Assembly: GCF_015351475.1 (NCBI RefSeq)
Contig: NZ_JADKPR010000019.1
Location: 1 to 64,000 of the forward strand
DNA: 64,000 bases
From: Flavobacterium sp. HJJ
GTDB lineage: Bacteria > Bacteroidota > Bacteroidia > Flavobacteriales > Flavobacteriaceae
Direction of reading: 5' to 3'
The position numbers were made by a program, and so were the translations under genes. This document shows, one piece after another, positions 43,178-52,324 of the stretch. The notes beneath the pieces are model-generated. The model worked only from the letters and a program-made list of their open reading frames with translations. It had not been told where the DNA came from and searched no databases. The number at the start of each line of letters is the position of its first letter. The stretch's first letter is position 1.

Positions 43178-43558
43178 TTAATACAGCTTATTGATTTCGT
43201 TTTGCAGAATCATTGCTGCTACCATTGGAAAAAACAAACCTAAAATCAAATAAAGCAATGAATCATCTTTGACTTGATATCCGAGTCTTCTTTGAATAGC
43301 CGGCAATCCTTCTTTACCTGCCAAATAAAAGAAATAGCAGTTTATAGGATAACAGCAGCCAGCAAAAATAGCAATAGGGTTCGAAATAATTTCTCTTTCT
43401 GCAACTGCATTTAATACTTCGGATGCTTTCAGGTTCCAATAGATTAAATACAGCCCGCATGTTAACAGACTCAAGATCAACACTACAATTGGGTCAACTT
43501 TAAATGTTGGAATCGAACTCTTAGGAGTGTTCCAAGTTTCTTCAGATTTATTTTCCAT
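43178..43558 (-). CDS. DUF4234-like small membrane protein
   Basis: 126 residues. A hydrophilic N-terminus (~25 residues), then VVLILSLLTCGLYLIYWNL, the TCGLYxxYW hallmark of DUF4234 and related small membrane proteins, and two more spans with a CCYP motif. First gene of a two-gene operon with DUF2752. The function is unknown. Confidence 0.8.
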   Translation of the reverse strand: MENKSEETWNTPKSSIPTFKVDPIVVLILSLLTCGLYLIYWNLKASEVLNAVAEREIISNPIAIFAGCCYPINCYFFYLAGKEGLPAIQRRLGYQVKDDSLLYLILGLFFPMVAAMILQNEINKLY

Positions 43559-43647
43559 AATTATAATTAATGAATGATAGATATTCGACTAAATTATAAA
43601 AAATATCACAAATTCCTATTTTTTAAACAATTAAAAACCTTACAATA

Positions 43648-44598
43648 TTAGATTTTCCCATACAAAGCCTTAATTTTATCGACAATCACCTGAGCCAAAC
43701 GCTCATGGCTTTCGTAAGTCCAGCCTGCAATGTGCGGTGTCAATATCACTTTTCGCCCATCTAGTAAATACTGAAAAGCTTCGGGCGTATTTTTATCCTG
43801 GAAAAGATTTTCAAAAGACAGTTTTTCGTATTCTAAAACATCCAATCCTGCACCCAGCACTTTTCCGGACTGCATCGCAGTAACCAAATCGGCAGTTATA
43901 ATGTTCTTTCCTCTGGAAGTGTTGATAATCCAAATGTCTTTTGCGAAAGCATTAATAAAATCCGAGTCAACCATTTTGTCGGTTTCGGGAGTCCACGGAA
44001 TGTGAAGACTCAGCACATCGGTCTTTTGCTGTAATTCCTGCAGTGAAACCTGTCTGGCATTGGCATCGCCAACATTTTCCTTGATATCGTAACACAATAC
44101 TTCAACCTCAAAACCACGAAGTTTTTTTGCAAATGCTTTCCCCATGTTTCCGTAGCCAATGATCCCAACTGTTTTTCCGTCAAGTTCGTACCCTCTATTT
44201 TTTTCTCTATTCCATTCCCCCGAACGGATTTCGCTGTCGGCAATATTTAATTTATTGAAAAGGGACAATATCATTCCCAAAGTATGTTCGCCAACAGCAT
44301 TACAATTCCCTTCGGGTGCCGCAATAAGAGTTACATTTTTGGAAACAGCATAATCGCAGTCAATACTTTCTAAACCCGCTCCTACTCTGGCAATGAATTG
44401 CAGATTGGCTGCTTTGTCAAGAAACTGTTTATCAATTTTAAAACGGCTTCGAATAACAATTCCCTGATAGTCTTGAATTTTAGCTTCGATTTCCTGTTTG
44501 GAAGAAGTAAAATCTGCATGATTAATAAATCCTGCCTGTTCTAATTGATCCCAAAGCAAGGGATGATTGCTGTCAATATGAAGAATTTTTATGTCCAT
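43648..44598 (-). CDS. D-2-hydroxyacid dehydrogenase
   Basis: 316-residue NAD-dependent dehydrogenase of the D-isomer family. Rossmann motif IGYGNMGKAFAKKL (~147-160), catalytic Arg in INTSRGKNII, Glu in GLDVLEYE and His in LTPHIAGWT. The N-terminal catalytic domain has IVIRSRFKIDKQFLD. Its length lacks the regulatory ACT domain of long phosphoglycerate dehydrogenases. It could be a SerA-type enzyme, but there is no serC neighbour to support that. Confidence 0.9.
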   Translation of the reverse strand: MDIKILHIDSNHPLLWDQLEQAGFINHADFTSSKQEIEAKIQDYQGIVIRSRFKIDKQFLDKAANLQFIARVGAGLESIDCDYAVSKNVTLIAAPEGNCNAVGEHTLGMILSLFNKLNIADSEIRSGEWNREKNRGYELDGKTVGIIGYGNMGKAFAKKLRGFEVEVLCYDIKENVGDANARQVSLQELQQKTDVLSLHIPWTPETDKMVDSDFINAFAKDIWIINTSRGKNIITADLVTAMQSGKVLGAGLDVLEYEKLSFENLFQDKNTPEAFQYLLDGRKVILTPHIAGWTYESHERLAQVIVDKIKALYGKI

Positions 44599-44647
44599 GA
44601 TACGGATGAGTAAATTAGAATTTCAAAATTAATTAAAATATTACGGT

Positions 44648-44849
44648 TTGCACGGCATTCGCATTTTAAAAAAGATAAACACGAATTGCACCAATTAACA
44701 CTAATTCTTATCAAAATTGAAATCAAAATTGAAATCAAATTTTACAACTTTTTACAGTTTCGAATATTTTGTGTAATTAAACAGCAATCTTAATTCGTGC
44801 AGATTAGTGTAATTCGTGTCAGAAACTTGTAAAAGCGAATGCCCTGTAC
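44648..44849. mobile_element. Inverted-repeat element, family 3, full copy
   Basis: A ~200-bp element upstream of nhaA whose two halves are imperfect inverted copies. The left half has GCACGGCATTCGC and ACACGAATTGCACC; the right half has TAGTGTAATTCGTGTCAG and GCGAATGCCCTGTAC. It contains a short direct repeat (TCAAAATTGAAA twice). The right half reappears at 53822-53936. The gap 44599-44921 holds little else. Confidence 0.6.
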
Positions 44850-44921
44850 GGTTTGAGGTTTGAAGCCAAATTAAATTACAAATGCTTAAATTAGCGATTC
44901 CAATTTAATAGTCCTTATAAA

Positions 44922-46085
44922 ATGAAATTAACAAATACGTTTACGGATTTCTTCCATAGCGAAAAAGCGGGTGGCATATTACTGCTTTTTGTAACTATAG
45001 TTTCCTTAATACTGGCCAATTCTCAAATTCAGACGGAATATATCGCTTTTTGGGAAACCAAAATTGGTCATCATTCCATTACGGACTGGATTAATGATGG
45101 ATTAATGACTATTTTCTTTTTATTAATTGGATTAGAACTGGAGCGTGAAATGTATCACGGCGAATTGGCCGATATCAAAAATGCCATACTTCCTATTTTC
45201 GGGGCTTTGGGCGGAATGATTCTCCCAGCTGGAATTTTCCTGATTTTAAATTACGGAACGACTACCCAAAACGGAGCCGGAATTCCTATGGCTACCGATA
45301 TCGCTTTTGCCATTGGTGTCTTATCATTATTAGGCAATCGGATTCCTGCATCGCTAAAAATATTTTTGACCGCACTTGCCGTGATCGATGACTTAGGAGC
45401 CATACTTGTTATTGCATTATTTTACACTCAGACAATTGCTTTTACTAATCTGATTATTGCTTTTGCCATTATGGGCTTCTTATTCATTTTGAACAGACGT
45501 AAAGTCCATAATTTAATTCCTTACTTAATTGGCGGCGTTTTCATGTGGTATTTTATGCTTAATTCTGGAGTGCATGCTACTATAACTGGTGTTTTAGTGG
45601 CATTTGTAATTCCGTTTGGAGATGGAGGAGAAAAAACCTCGTCTTACCGATTACAGCACTTTTTGCACAAACCTGTTGCCTTCATTATTCTCCCTTTATT
45701 TGCAATAGCCAACACCTGTATTGCCATAAATGGTAATTGGCATGAAGGATTAGGTCACGAGAACTCTATTGGAATTATTCTGGGACTTGTGGTAGGGAAA
45801 CCACTGGGTATTTATCTGTTTTCGTTCCTCGCTGTAACCATCGGAATTTGCAGACTTCCGAAAGATTTAAAATGGAAAAATATTTTAGGAGCAGGAATGC
45901 TGGGCGGAATCGGATTTACCATGTCTATCTTTATCACTTTATTAGCTTTTAAAAACCAAGGAGAAGAAGTCATAACTTACTCTAAAATAGCAATTTTAAT
46001 TGCTTCCTCTTTATCAGGAATTTTGGGTTTTATCTGTTTAAAAATCACTTTCAAAGCTCCCAAAAAAACGTTTAAAGACATATAA
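44922..46085 (+). CDS. nhaA: Na+/H+ antiporter NhaA
   Basis: 387-residue inner-membrane antiporter with about 12 spans. The ion-binding aspartates are visible: TDIAFAIG (Asp126) and VIDDLGAI (Asp156-Asp157), as in the enterobacterial protein. GVHATITGVL and GKPLGIYLF are also conserved. It exchanges sodium for protons in pH and salt homeostasis. It stands alone behind an inverted-repeat element. Confidence 0.97.
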   Translation: MKLTNTFTDFFHSEKAGGILLLFVTIVSLILANSQIQTEYIAFWETKIGHHSITDWINDGLMTIFFLLIGLELEREMYHGELADIKNAILPIFGALGGMILPAGIFLILNYGTTTQNGAGIPMATDIAFAIGVLSLLGNRIPASLKIFLTALAVIDDLGAILVIALFYTQTIAFTNLIIAFAIMGFLFILNRRKVHNLIPYLIGGVFMWYFMLNSGVHATITGVLVAFVIPFGDGGEKTSSYRLQHFLHKPVAFIILPLFAIANTCIAINGNWHEGLGHENSIGIILGLVVGKPLGIYLFSFLAVTIGICRLPKDLKWKNILGAGMLGGIGFTMSIFITLLAFKNQGEEVITYSKIAILIASSLSGILGFICLKITFKAPKKTFKDI

Positions 46086-46193
46086 ATAGGATAAAAAGCA
46101 TTTTGAAAAAATTCAAAACACGAAATTTTATTCTTTCCTTTGCAATCCATTGCCTACAAACAGATCATTAAACATTTGTAGCAATTTGCAACG

Positions 46194-46853
46194 ATGAAAA
46201 AAGTTTACTTTATACCTCTATTATGTTTTGTTTTTCTGTTCCAAAGCTGCTTTGAAGTCATCGAAGAAGTACAGATGAAAGACGATGGATCGGGACATTT
46301 TAATTTTGTAATTAATTTTAGCCAAAGCAAAACTAAAATCAATTCGATTTTAAAAATGCAGAAAATAAATGGCTACACAATTCCTTCCAAAGACGAAATA
46401 AAAAAAGAAGCTTCAAAAATAGAAGCATTGGCTCAAAGTACCTCAGGAATTTCAAATGTAAAAACCAATATCGATTTAACGAACTATATTTTTACAATTG
46501 ATCTTGATTTTCAAAAAATAAGCAATCTCAACACTGCTTTTTTAAAACTGAAAAACAGCAGAAAGCTAGATCCTTCGTTAAGCACTGACTATTTTACATT
46601 TGCCGATAAAAAATTTATCCGCACCCAAAAAATCCCCATTAAAACGCTTTATGAGAAATTAGAAAAATCGGATAAAGAAGTTTTTCAAACCGCAAAATAC
46701 ACTTCCGTTTACAAATTTGATTCCACCATAAAATCATTTTCAAACAAAAATTCGACAACATCCAAAAGCAGAAAGGCCATTAAGCTAAATGGATCCATAA
46801 TCAGCCTTATTAACGGAAACGAAAAAATTGAAAACACTATCACGCTTAACTAA
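46194..46853 (+). CDS. Lipoprotein of unknown function
   Basis: 219 residues. Lipobox FQSC (Cys19). The rest is soluble, Lys-rich and mixed alpha/beta (VQMKDDGSGHFNFVINFSQS, IDLTNYIFTIDLDF). I do not recognise a family. It begins a three-gene run, the next two products also being exported, with gaps of 22 and 3 bp. Confidence 0.8.
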   Translation: MKKVYFIPLLCFVFLFQSCFEVIEEVQMKDDGSGHFNFVINFSQSKTKINSILKMQKINGYTIPSKDEIKKEASKIEALAQSTSGISNVKTNIDLTNYIFTIDLDFQKISNLNTAFLKLKNSRKLDPSLSTDYFTFADKKFIRTQKIPIKTLYEKLEKSDKEVFQTAKYTSVYKFDSTIKSFSNKNSTTSKSRKAIKLNGSIISLINGNEKIENTITLN

Positions 46854-46875
46854 ACAATTATTTATACTTCAAAAT

Positions 46876-48870
46876 ATGAAAAACTATTTCCTTTTACTTA
46901 TAATTTGCTTTTCTGCTTCATTATGTGCGCAGGATTTAGCAAACAGAGTTCCTCAGAATTCACCGTTTGCACTGTGCATTAACAGTAAAAATCTAAATGA
47001 TAAAGCAGCTCTCAAAACCATTCAGGAGTATCCTTGGATGCAGGCTTTATTGGACAAAGAATTAAAATTTCTTCCAAAAGATCTGAGTCAGACTGGCATT
47101 GATGTTACCCGAAACCAGTATCACTATTATTCAAGCAAAGATACTGTCATGAATTATGTAGTGCTGATTCCATTAAACAATGCAGTACAATTCGAAAAAT
47201 TAATACAAGGCAAATATGGTGACAGTCTTAAAATAAAAAAACAGACAAATTATATGAGTGTCAGCACTTCCAAAAATCATCATCTGGCATGGAATGATAA
47301 ATTTGCTGTTTTGGTAAATGCTACATATACCAAACCGCATAAAAATATATACAATGAACCTTACTCTGATTTAACTTTGATGGATACCACCAGTGTTTTG
47401 GTAGATACTATTGCCGCTGACTATAATATTCCTGAAGAAATAAAACCAACTCCAGAACCTAAAAAGACCAAAACTTCTAAAAACAGTAAATCAAAAAAAG
47501 GAAAAAAAGCAAAGAAAACAGTTAAAGAACATGTAATTGCTGAGCCTACCGAAGAAGAACTTTATGCCAAACAAGAAAAGGCTCAAGCTGAATTGGAAGA
47601 AACGAACAGAAAACTCCAAAATCTTGAATTTAAAAAGACCGATTCTATCGAAAGATTGAAAATCAGCTCTGCTGTAGATTTAGTTTTTAAAGAAACTTTT
47701 GATATTGCTAAGGATAAAGAAGGCATAAATTCAAACGTTTTTAAGAATAATGACCCAAAATCCGATTTCTATGCTTTCGCAGATTTAGATATATTAACGT
47801 CACAATTATTTTCTTCTTTTGCCGGCAGTAATGTGGCTTTGATGGGAATCTATAAAAATGGGCTTCTGAATAGCAATTACCACATAAATGCTTATTTTGA
47901 AAAAGATAAGATTCGATTCAGTCAAGTGTTAACTCCCAAAAACGATGAAATAAAAAAATCATATCAGGAAATGTTTGATTCCAAAATGGATAAAAACCTG
48001 TTGAATTATGTTGGGAATAATATCTTGGGCTATTACTCTATCAGCATGGATACAGAAGCCATTATGAATTATGAATACAAGGTTATGAAAAACACTTTGA
48101 GCTCTGTTTATCAAGCGTACTCAAAGGAAGCCAGTGGCAAGGAAACTGATGTTCTGATTGATGCCATTGCTTTGATTTTGGACGAAAAAGCCATTGCCGA
48201 TTTAGTTCCTGGCAATGCTATTTTTGTACTTCATGATCTCAAAAAAGTACAAAGAGATTACGTTACTTTCGAATATAATGAAAATTATGAGCAAGTAGAA
48301 ACCAAAGGAAATAAAGAAGAAATTCAGCCCGATTTCACGTTTCTTGTGAATACTCGAAATGAATCCTTTGTAGACAAATTACTAAAACTTCCTTTGAATA
48401 CCGATAAATTTACAGGAACCGATTATAAATTAACAGATGGCTATTATACGCTTCATTTTGAAAAAGATAATCTGCTTGAAAATTTATATTTTGGACTAAA
48501 AAGCGGTGTACTGATGATTACAACTTCTAAGGAAAATGTAGAAAACCTCATCCAGCAAAAAGTAATGCCATTGCAGGCCGATTTCAAAAAATTGATTTTA
48601 AAAAACAATTCATCGGGTTGGTTTGATCTTCATAAAATCATTACAGCTTCCAAAACCGAACTTTCAAAAGAAACTAAAAGCAATTACTGGGACATCGCTT
48701 TGAAAAATGCTGGTGAGATCACTGCAGCATCTAAATTTAAAAATGGAACCATTACATCTGAATTATCATACACCATTAAAGGAGAACACGCCAATAGTTT
48801 ACAATATTTCTTTAACGTGATTAATGAGGTTTATACTGAAAAACAGAAAGAAACAACCGTTGCAGAATAA
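46876..48870 (+). CDS. Exported protein, possibly DUF4836-like
   Basis: 664 residues from ATG 46876 (KNYFLLLIICFSASLCAQ signal peptide); the longer frame to 46828 overlaps the previous gene and spoils the signal. It begins ANRVPQNSPFALCINSKNL, a pattern of Bacteroidetes DUF4836-type proteins. A Lys/Ser-rich low-complexity stretch lies at ~197-220, then a coiled coil (~225-262). Middle gene of the 46.2-50.2 kb operon. The function is unknown and the family link is tentative. Confidence 0.8.
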   Translation: MKNYFLLLIICFSASLCAQDLANRVPQNSPFALCINSKNLNDKAALKTIQEYPWMQALLDKELKFLPKDLSQTGIDVTRNQYHYYSSKDTVMNYVVLIPLNNAVQFEKLIQGKYGDSLKIKKQTNYMSVSTSKNHHLAWNDKFAVLVNATYTKPHKNIYNEPYSDLTLMDTTSVLVDTIAADYNIPEEIKPTPEPKKTKTSKNSKSKKGKKAKKTVKEHVIAEPTEEELYAKQEKAQAELEETNRKLQNLEFKKTDSIERLKISSAVDLVFKETFDIAKDKEGINSNVFKNNDPKSDFYAFADLDILTSQLFSSFAGSNVALMGIYKNGLLNSNYHINAYFEKDKIRFSQVLTPKNDEIKKSYQEMFDSKMDKNLLNYVGNNILGYYSISMDTEAIMNYEYKVMKNTLSSVYQAYSKEASGKETDVLIDAIALILDEKAIADLVPGNAIFVLHDLKKVQRDYVTFEYNENYEQVETKGNKEEIQPDFTFLVNTRNESFVDKLLKLPLNTDKFTGTDYKLTDGYYTLHFEKDNLLENLYFGLKSGVLMITTSKENVENLIQQKVMPLQADFKKLILKNNSSGWFDLHKIITASKTELSKETKSNYWDIALKNAGEITAASKFKNGTITSELSYTIKGEHANSLQYFFNVINEVYTEKQKETTVAE

Positions 48871-48873
48871 TAC

Positions 48874-50241
48874 ATGAAGAGGGTTAAAAATAATTCTCTC
48901 AGAATTGCCATACTTCTTATCACAATAGGAAGTGTGGCAATCCTTTATTGGTTTGGATTTCATAAACAATTTGATAAAAAAAGCATTCCCGAAAATACCG
49001 ATGGGATTGTAATGGTAGATATTAAAACCATTCGAAATCATTTTATTTTCTCCTGTCTAAAAAACCCTTCGCAATGGGGGCTTGGTTCAAACAATTCGAA
49101 AAAACGTTTTGATTTCTCAAATTACGGAATAGAAACTCCAGATTATTTATCTTTTTTTCACATTCAAAACCAGCCTTTGAATCAGTGGTGCTGTACTGCA
49201 ATAGTCGAAAATGAATCAAAATTTAATAAAAGCTTACTCGATAATCAATTTGTGAAAACAGAATCTGGCAAGTCATTTGTTGGTTATTATTCCAAAACTT
49301 TAAATACTTATATTCTCCGATATACGAATCAGATTTTATATTGCGTAAACACTTCAAATAACTATCAAACGTTCATCAGGATAGCTGAAGATTTATTTGT
49401 TAAGCATCATTATTTTGATTCTAAAAAGATCGAAAAAACTATTAATACTTCTGACGCCGTAATGATTTGGATCAAAAAAAATAACCTGCTCAATGATGAT
49501 GGCATCATCACTATTTCATTACAAGAAGATGAAATAGTGGCTGAAGGTCAGTTGGATTTGAAACCAAAGTATAGAAAAAACCTTCATTTTGTTCAGCATC
49601 CTAACGCTCTATTATCATTAGGTTTTAATTTCGAAATAATTCGCCATCAAGATATTTTCAAAAATAACAAGGCTAATATGAACAAAATTATTGGATTCAA
49701 TCTGGATTCCATTTTAATACATAATCCCAAGCAAACCGAATTAGTGTTTCACAGCATACTTGAAAAGAAGAATACGGCTATTTCGTATGATTATGATGAT
49801 GATTTCAATCCGATAAAAAAAGCCGTTGTTCATACCACGCGCGAACCTTCTTTTTACTTTTCCATTCAAACTGACGATTCTGAAAAAATCTATGACTATT
49901 TAAAAAATCAGAAAGTAATTGATAATCATCAAGTATTCGTAAATTTTCCATTGGCAGTGACCCAAACGTCTGTGAAAAATAATTCTTTACTATTAGAAGC
50001 TAATCTGTCCAAAGTACAATCTTCAAAATCAATCCATTCTAAAACAGGGTATTTACAAATTAATCTCAATAAGCTTCAGCCAAAAGACTGGCGTTTTTTA
50101 ATTGCAAAAAACAAAAACTTTGCACTTTTAAAACCATTTGAAACTATACAAATAAATCTTATCCAAAAAAATAATCTAGGATATTTTCAGGCTTCAATCA
50201 AATCAAGAACAGGGAAAAGCTTGCTTGAAATTAGCAACTAA
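48874..50241 (+). CDS. Membrane-anchored protein of unknown function
   Basis: 455 residues with one N-terminal span (LRIAILLITIGSVAILYWFG) and a large extracytoplasmic part. After the anchor it reads SIPENTDGIVMVDIKTIRNH, similar in pattern to the start of the preceding protein (VPQNSPFALCINSKNL), so the two may share a fold. It starts 3 bp after its neighbour, suggesting a complex. No catalytic motif is seen. Confidence 0.78.
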   Translation: MKRVKNNSLRIAILLITIGSVAILYWFGFHKQFDKKSIPENTDGIVMVDIKTIRNHFIFSCLKNPSQWGLGSNNSKKRFDFSNYGIETPDYLSFFHIQNQPLNQWCCTAIVENESKFNKSLLDNQFVKTESGKSFVGYYSKTLNTYILRYTNQILYCVNTSNNYQTFIRIAEDLFVKHHYFDSKKIEKTINTSDAVMIWIKKNNLLNDDGIITISLQEDEIVAEGQLDLKPKYRKNLHFVQHPNALLSLGFNFEIIRHQDIFKNNKANMNKIIGFNLDSILIHNPKQTELVFHSILEKKNTAISYDYDDDFNPIKKAVVHTTREPSFYFSIQTDDSEKIYDYLKNQKVIDNHQVFVNFPLAVTQTSVKNNSLLLEANLSKVQSSKSIHSKTGYLQINLNKLQPKDWRFLIAKNKNFALLKPFETIQINLIQKNNLGYFQASIKSRTGKSLLEISN

Positions 50242-50257
50242 AAACATTTTAAATTTT

Positions 50258-50405
50258 ATGACTATCCGCAAAGCATACTAAATGTTTTTTTTGCTACTGA
50301 TTACACAGATTCTCACAGATTTTACATGCATTTTTTAGAAATCTGTGTTAATCTGTGTAATCTGTGGCCAATTTTATCGATTGGGTATTAGTCACGGATA
50401 GTCAT
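50258..50405. mobile_element. MITE-like element, family 1, copy 2
   Basis: 148 bp with terminal inverted repeats ATGACTATCCG (50258-50268) and CGGATAGTCAT (50395-50405) and an internal inverted pair (GATTACACAGATT and AATCTGTGTAATC). It matches 4809-4955 end to end. It is non-coding. It fills most of the 50242-50598 gap; the remainder is AT-rich and holds the promoter of the next gene. Confidence 0.75.
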
Positions 50406-50568
50406 ATTAAATTTAATCAATCAATACTATTTTCAAAACAATCTGCTAAAACGGCTTGTTTATTATTGCAGACATGTAAACTATATAATTAAAAAATATA
50501 AAGATATAACAGGTATTTAAAAAGATTAAATCTGGCAAAAAAACCTTAAATAAAACATAATAAAACTC

Positions 50569-50576
50569 TATTTTTG
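50569..50576 (+). promoter_or_regulatory. -7 box of the beta-barrel gene
   Basis: TATTTTTG matches TAnnTTTG, 22 bp before the start at 50599. No TTG at the ideal -33 distance. Confidence 0.4.
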
Positions 50577-50598
50577 CGTTATAATTTAAAAAAAAACT

Positions 50599-51111
50599 AT
50601 GAAAAAACTTATTCTAATTATTGCATTTGGTTTTTTATCAAATGGCATATTTGCTCAAAGTTCACTTAAAGAGGGTGGTATACAATTAAATGCTGGTGTT
50701 GGAGTTTCAGACTGGGGCTTTGTTCCTTTTTATTTTGGTCTTGATTATGGACTTGTAAAAGATGTTACAATTGGAGGTCAAATTTCTTATTTAACAAATA
50801 ATGACAATTACTATTATGGCAACTCCAATTATAATCATAACTCTGCTGTAGGTATTGGAGCAAATGGAAATTATCATTTCAATAGAATATTGGATATACC
50901 AAGTAAATTTGATTTCTACGCTGGTGCTAGTGTTACAGGTCTTATTTGGAATTATGACAATAAAGACTACCATCCAGGTTACGATCCTTTAAATGTTGGG
51001 CTTCAAGTAGGTGGCCGCGTATTCTTCAATAATCATTTTGGCATCAATCTTGAATTAGGCGGAGGCAGCACAGTAAGCGTCGCTAAATTTGGAGTTACTT
51101 ACAAATTATAA
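50599..51111 (+). CDS. Small outer-membrane beta-barrel protein
   Basis: 170 residues. Signal peptide (LILIIAFGFLSNGIFAQ), then alternating amphipathic strands rich in Gly, Tyr and Asn (IQLNAGVGVSDWGFVPFYFG, FDFYAGASVTGLIWNY) and the C-terminal strand SVAKFGVTYKL. It is typical of 8-strand barrels of the OmpW/PorT-like class. The role is unknown. A terminator follows. Confidence 0.85.
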   Translation: MKKLILIIAFGFLSNGIFAQSSLKEGGIQLNAGVGVSDWGFVPFYFGLDYGLVKDVTIGGQISYLTNNDNYYYGNSNYNHNSAVGIGANGNYHFNRILDIPSKFDFYAGASVTGLIWNYDNKDYHPGYDPLNVGLQVGGRVFFNNHFGINLELGGGSTVSVAKFGVTYKL

Positions 51112-51133
51112 AAAACAAACAAATATTTTATAA

Positions 51134-51167
51134 AACCATCTGATATTCTCAGGTGGTTTTTTTTATA
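51134..51167 (+). terminator. Intrinsic terminator after the beta-barrel gene
   Basis: AACCATCTGA pairs with TCAGGTGGTT (one wobble) around TATTC, followed by seven or more T. Confidence 0.85.
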
Positions 51168-51208
51168 GCTATACATTTCTAAAAAACAAAAGGGTTATCT
51201 TTTAAATA

Positions 51209-51379
51209 TTATACGGTATCCGATTCACCGCTATTCTTTTTCTGATTCATCTTGGCGACCAGAGCTTTTAATCGTGCTGCTTTTTCCTTTTTCTCTTCCT
51301 GAAGTTTAGCTTTTTTACGATTGAGCAATTTGGTATGCAAAGCCTTATTTTTGGTGTTTTTTTCGGGTCCTTTTGGCAT
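51209..51379 (-). CDS. Small basic protein (56 aa)
   Basis: ATG 51379 opens MPKGPEKNTKNKALHTKLLN and the frame stops at 51209. The product is 56 residues, about a third Lys/Arg, mostly one helix (KKAKLQEEKKEKAARLKALV). It would otherwise leave a gap here. Codon use and an uninterrupted frame support it. It might bind nucleic acid, but nothing proves a function. Confidence 0.6.
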   Translation of the reverse strand: MPKGPEKNTKNKALHTKLLNRKKAKLQEEKKEKAARLKALVAKMNQKKNSGESDTV

Positions 51380-51429
51380 GACTTTTATTCTTTTATGTTT
51401 CGTTTACAAAGATAAATCAAAATCATTCT

Positions 51430-51615
51430 TTATTTTTCCTCCCTTTTATTAATGCCACGAATTGTAAAGAGCATTGCCACTATTACAAATATATTGGGAC
51501 CAATTCCTAAAAAACTTTTGGCTTTTAAGTTGTCAAAATCTAATTGCAATAGATTAAAGACTAGCAAAATACAACTTGCAATAATTAAAATATATGCTGT
51601 TTTTTTTCTATTCAT
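51430..51615 (-). CDS. Small two-span membrane protein (cassette gene 1)
   Basis: 61 residues: MNRKKTAYILIIASCILLVF is the first span with a basic cytoplasmic start, and a second span follows (GPNIFVIVAMLFTIRG), ending in a charged tail. I do not recognise a family. It begins 13 bp after the core GTTATCC of the attC-like site at 51628-51759, as expected for the first gene of a cassette. No matching core is found past its stop, so it looks like the end of the array. Confidence 0.6.
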   Translation of the reverse strand: MNRKKTAYILIIASCILLVFNLLQLDFDNLKAKSFLGIGPNIFVIVAMLFTIRGINKREEK

Positions 51616-51627
51616 GGTTTGCTTTTT

Positions 51628-51759
51628 GGATAACTTTCTATTAATACAGCGGGTTTGGGGTTAAATAAAGCCTCATTTTCGGATTTGCCGAATCTTCCGA
51701 ATGCAAACAAATTTTTCAATTTAGCCAAATACCCAAATCTCTTGCAGCAAGTGTTAGCG
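51628..51759 (-). repeat. attC-like site A
   Basis: Read on the minus strand it runs from core CGCTAAC (51759-51753) through TTGCTGCAAGAGATTTGGG and, after an AT-rich middle, CCCCAAACCCGC to core GTTATCC (51634-51628). Total 132 bp, an imperfect hairpin, in the size range of attC sites. It shares ~30 bp of near-identity (CCAAATACCCAAATCTCTTG) with site B. Confidence 0.5.
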
Positions 51760-51783
51760 GTTCGTTGTTTTTGTGTACAAACT

Positions 51784-52287
51784 TTATTTTAGTTTCAATG
51801 TCATTTGGTCTTCAGTAAAATATTTTCCTTTCCATTTTATTGCGTTGCTTTCGGATCCAAATGTTACAAAACCAAATTTTTCATAGAGTTTTTTTGCATT
51901 GTCGTTATTGGCTATAACTGTCAAGTTGATTTGCTCAATGCCAGCGATTTGGTTTACCCTTTCTACTAATGTTTGAATTAGTTTTTTTGCAATTCCTTGT
52001 CCCCGAAAGTGTTTAGAAACATACATTCTAAATAGAACACCCTTATGTTTTAATTTTTCTCGGTCGCCACCGTCACGAGCAAAACTCACTATGCCTGCTA
52101 ATTGATTGTCTGAATAAGCCCCAAGGGTAAAACTATCCACTTTGTCTTTGGTCGGAAAAGGTGCATTTAAGTCATCATTGGGTGTTATTCTAAAATTCTC
52201 TTCGTCATTAACAAGTCCAAAAGCTAAAAACGTTTTATATTGTTTGAGTTGGTCAGACTTGATTTCAATAATTTCTATATCATTCAT
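51784..52287 (-). CDS. GNAT-family N-acetyltransferase (cassette gene 2)
   Basis: 167 residues. The acetyl-CoA-binding motif A is VSKHFRGQGIAKKLIQTLVE (RGQGIA), followed by INLTVIANNDNAKKLYEKFG (motif B), the usual GNAT ending. The substrate is unknown; such genes are common cargo of integron cassettes. The gene is bracketed by attC-like site A downstream and site B upstream. The cassette starts with GTTAG and ends with CTAAC, matching cores. Confidence 0.9.
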   Translation of the reverse strand: MNDIEIIEIKSDQLKQYKTFLAFGLVNDEENFRITPNDDLNAPFPTKDKVDSFTLGAYSDNQLAGIVSFARDGGDREKLKHKGVLFRMYVSKHFRGQGIAKKLIQTLVERVNQIAGIEQINLTVIANNDNAKKLYEKFGFVTFGSESNAIKWKGKYFTEDQMTLKLK

Positions 52288-52324
52288 TTTGTATGTTATT
52301 TGTTGAGTGTCACTTTACAATTCT

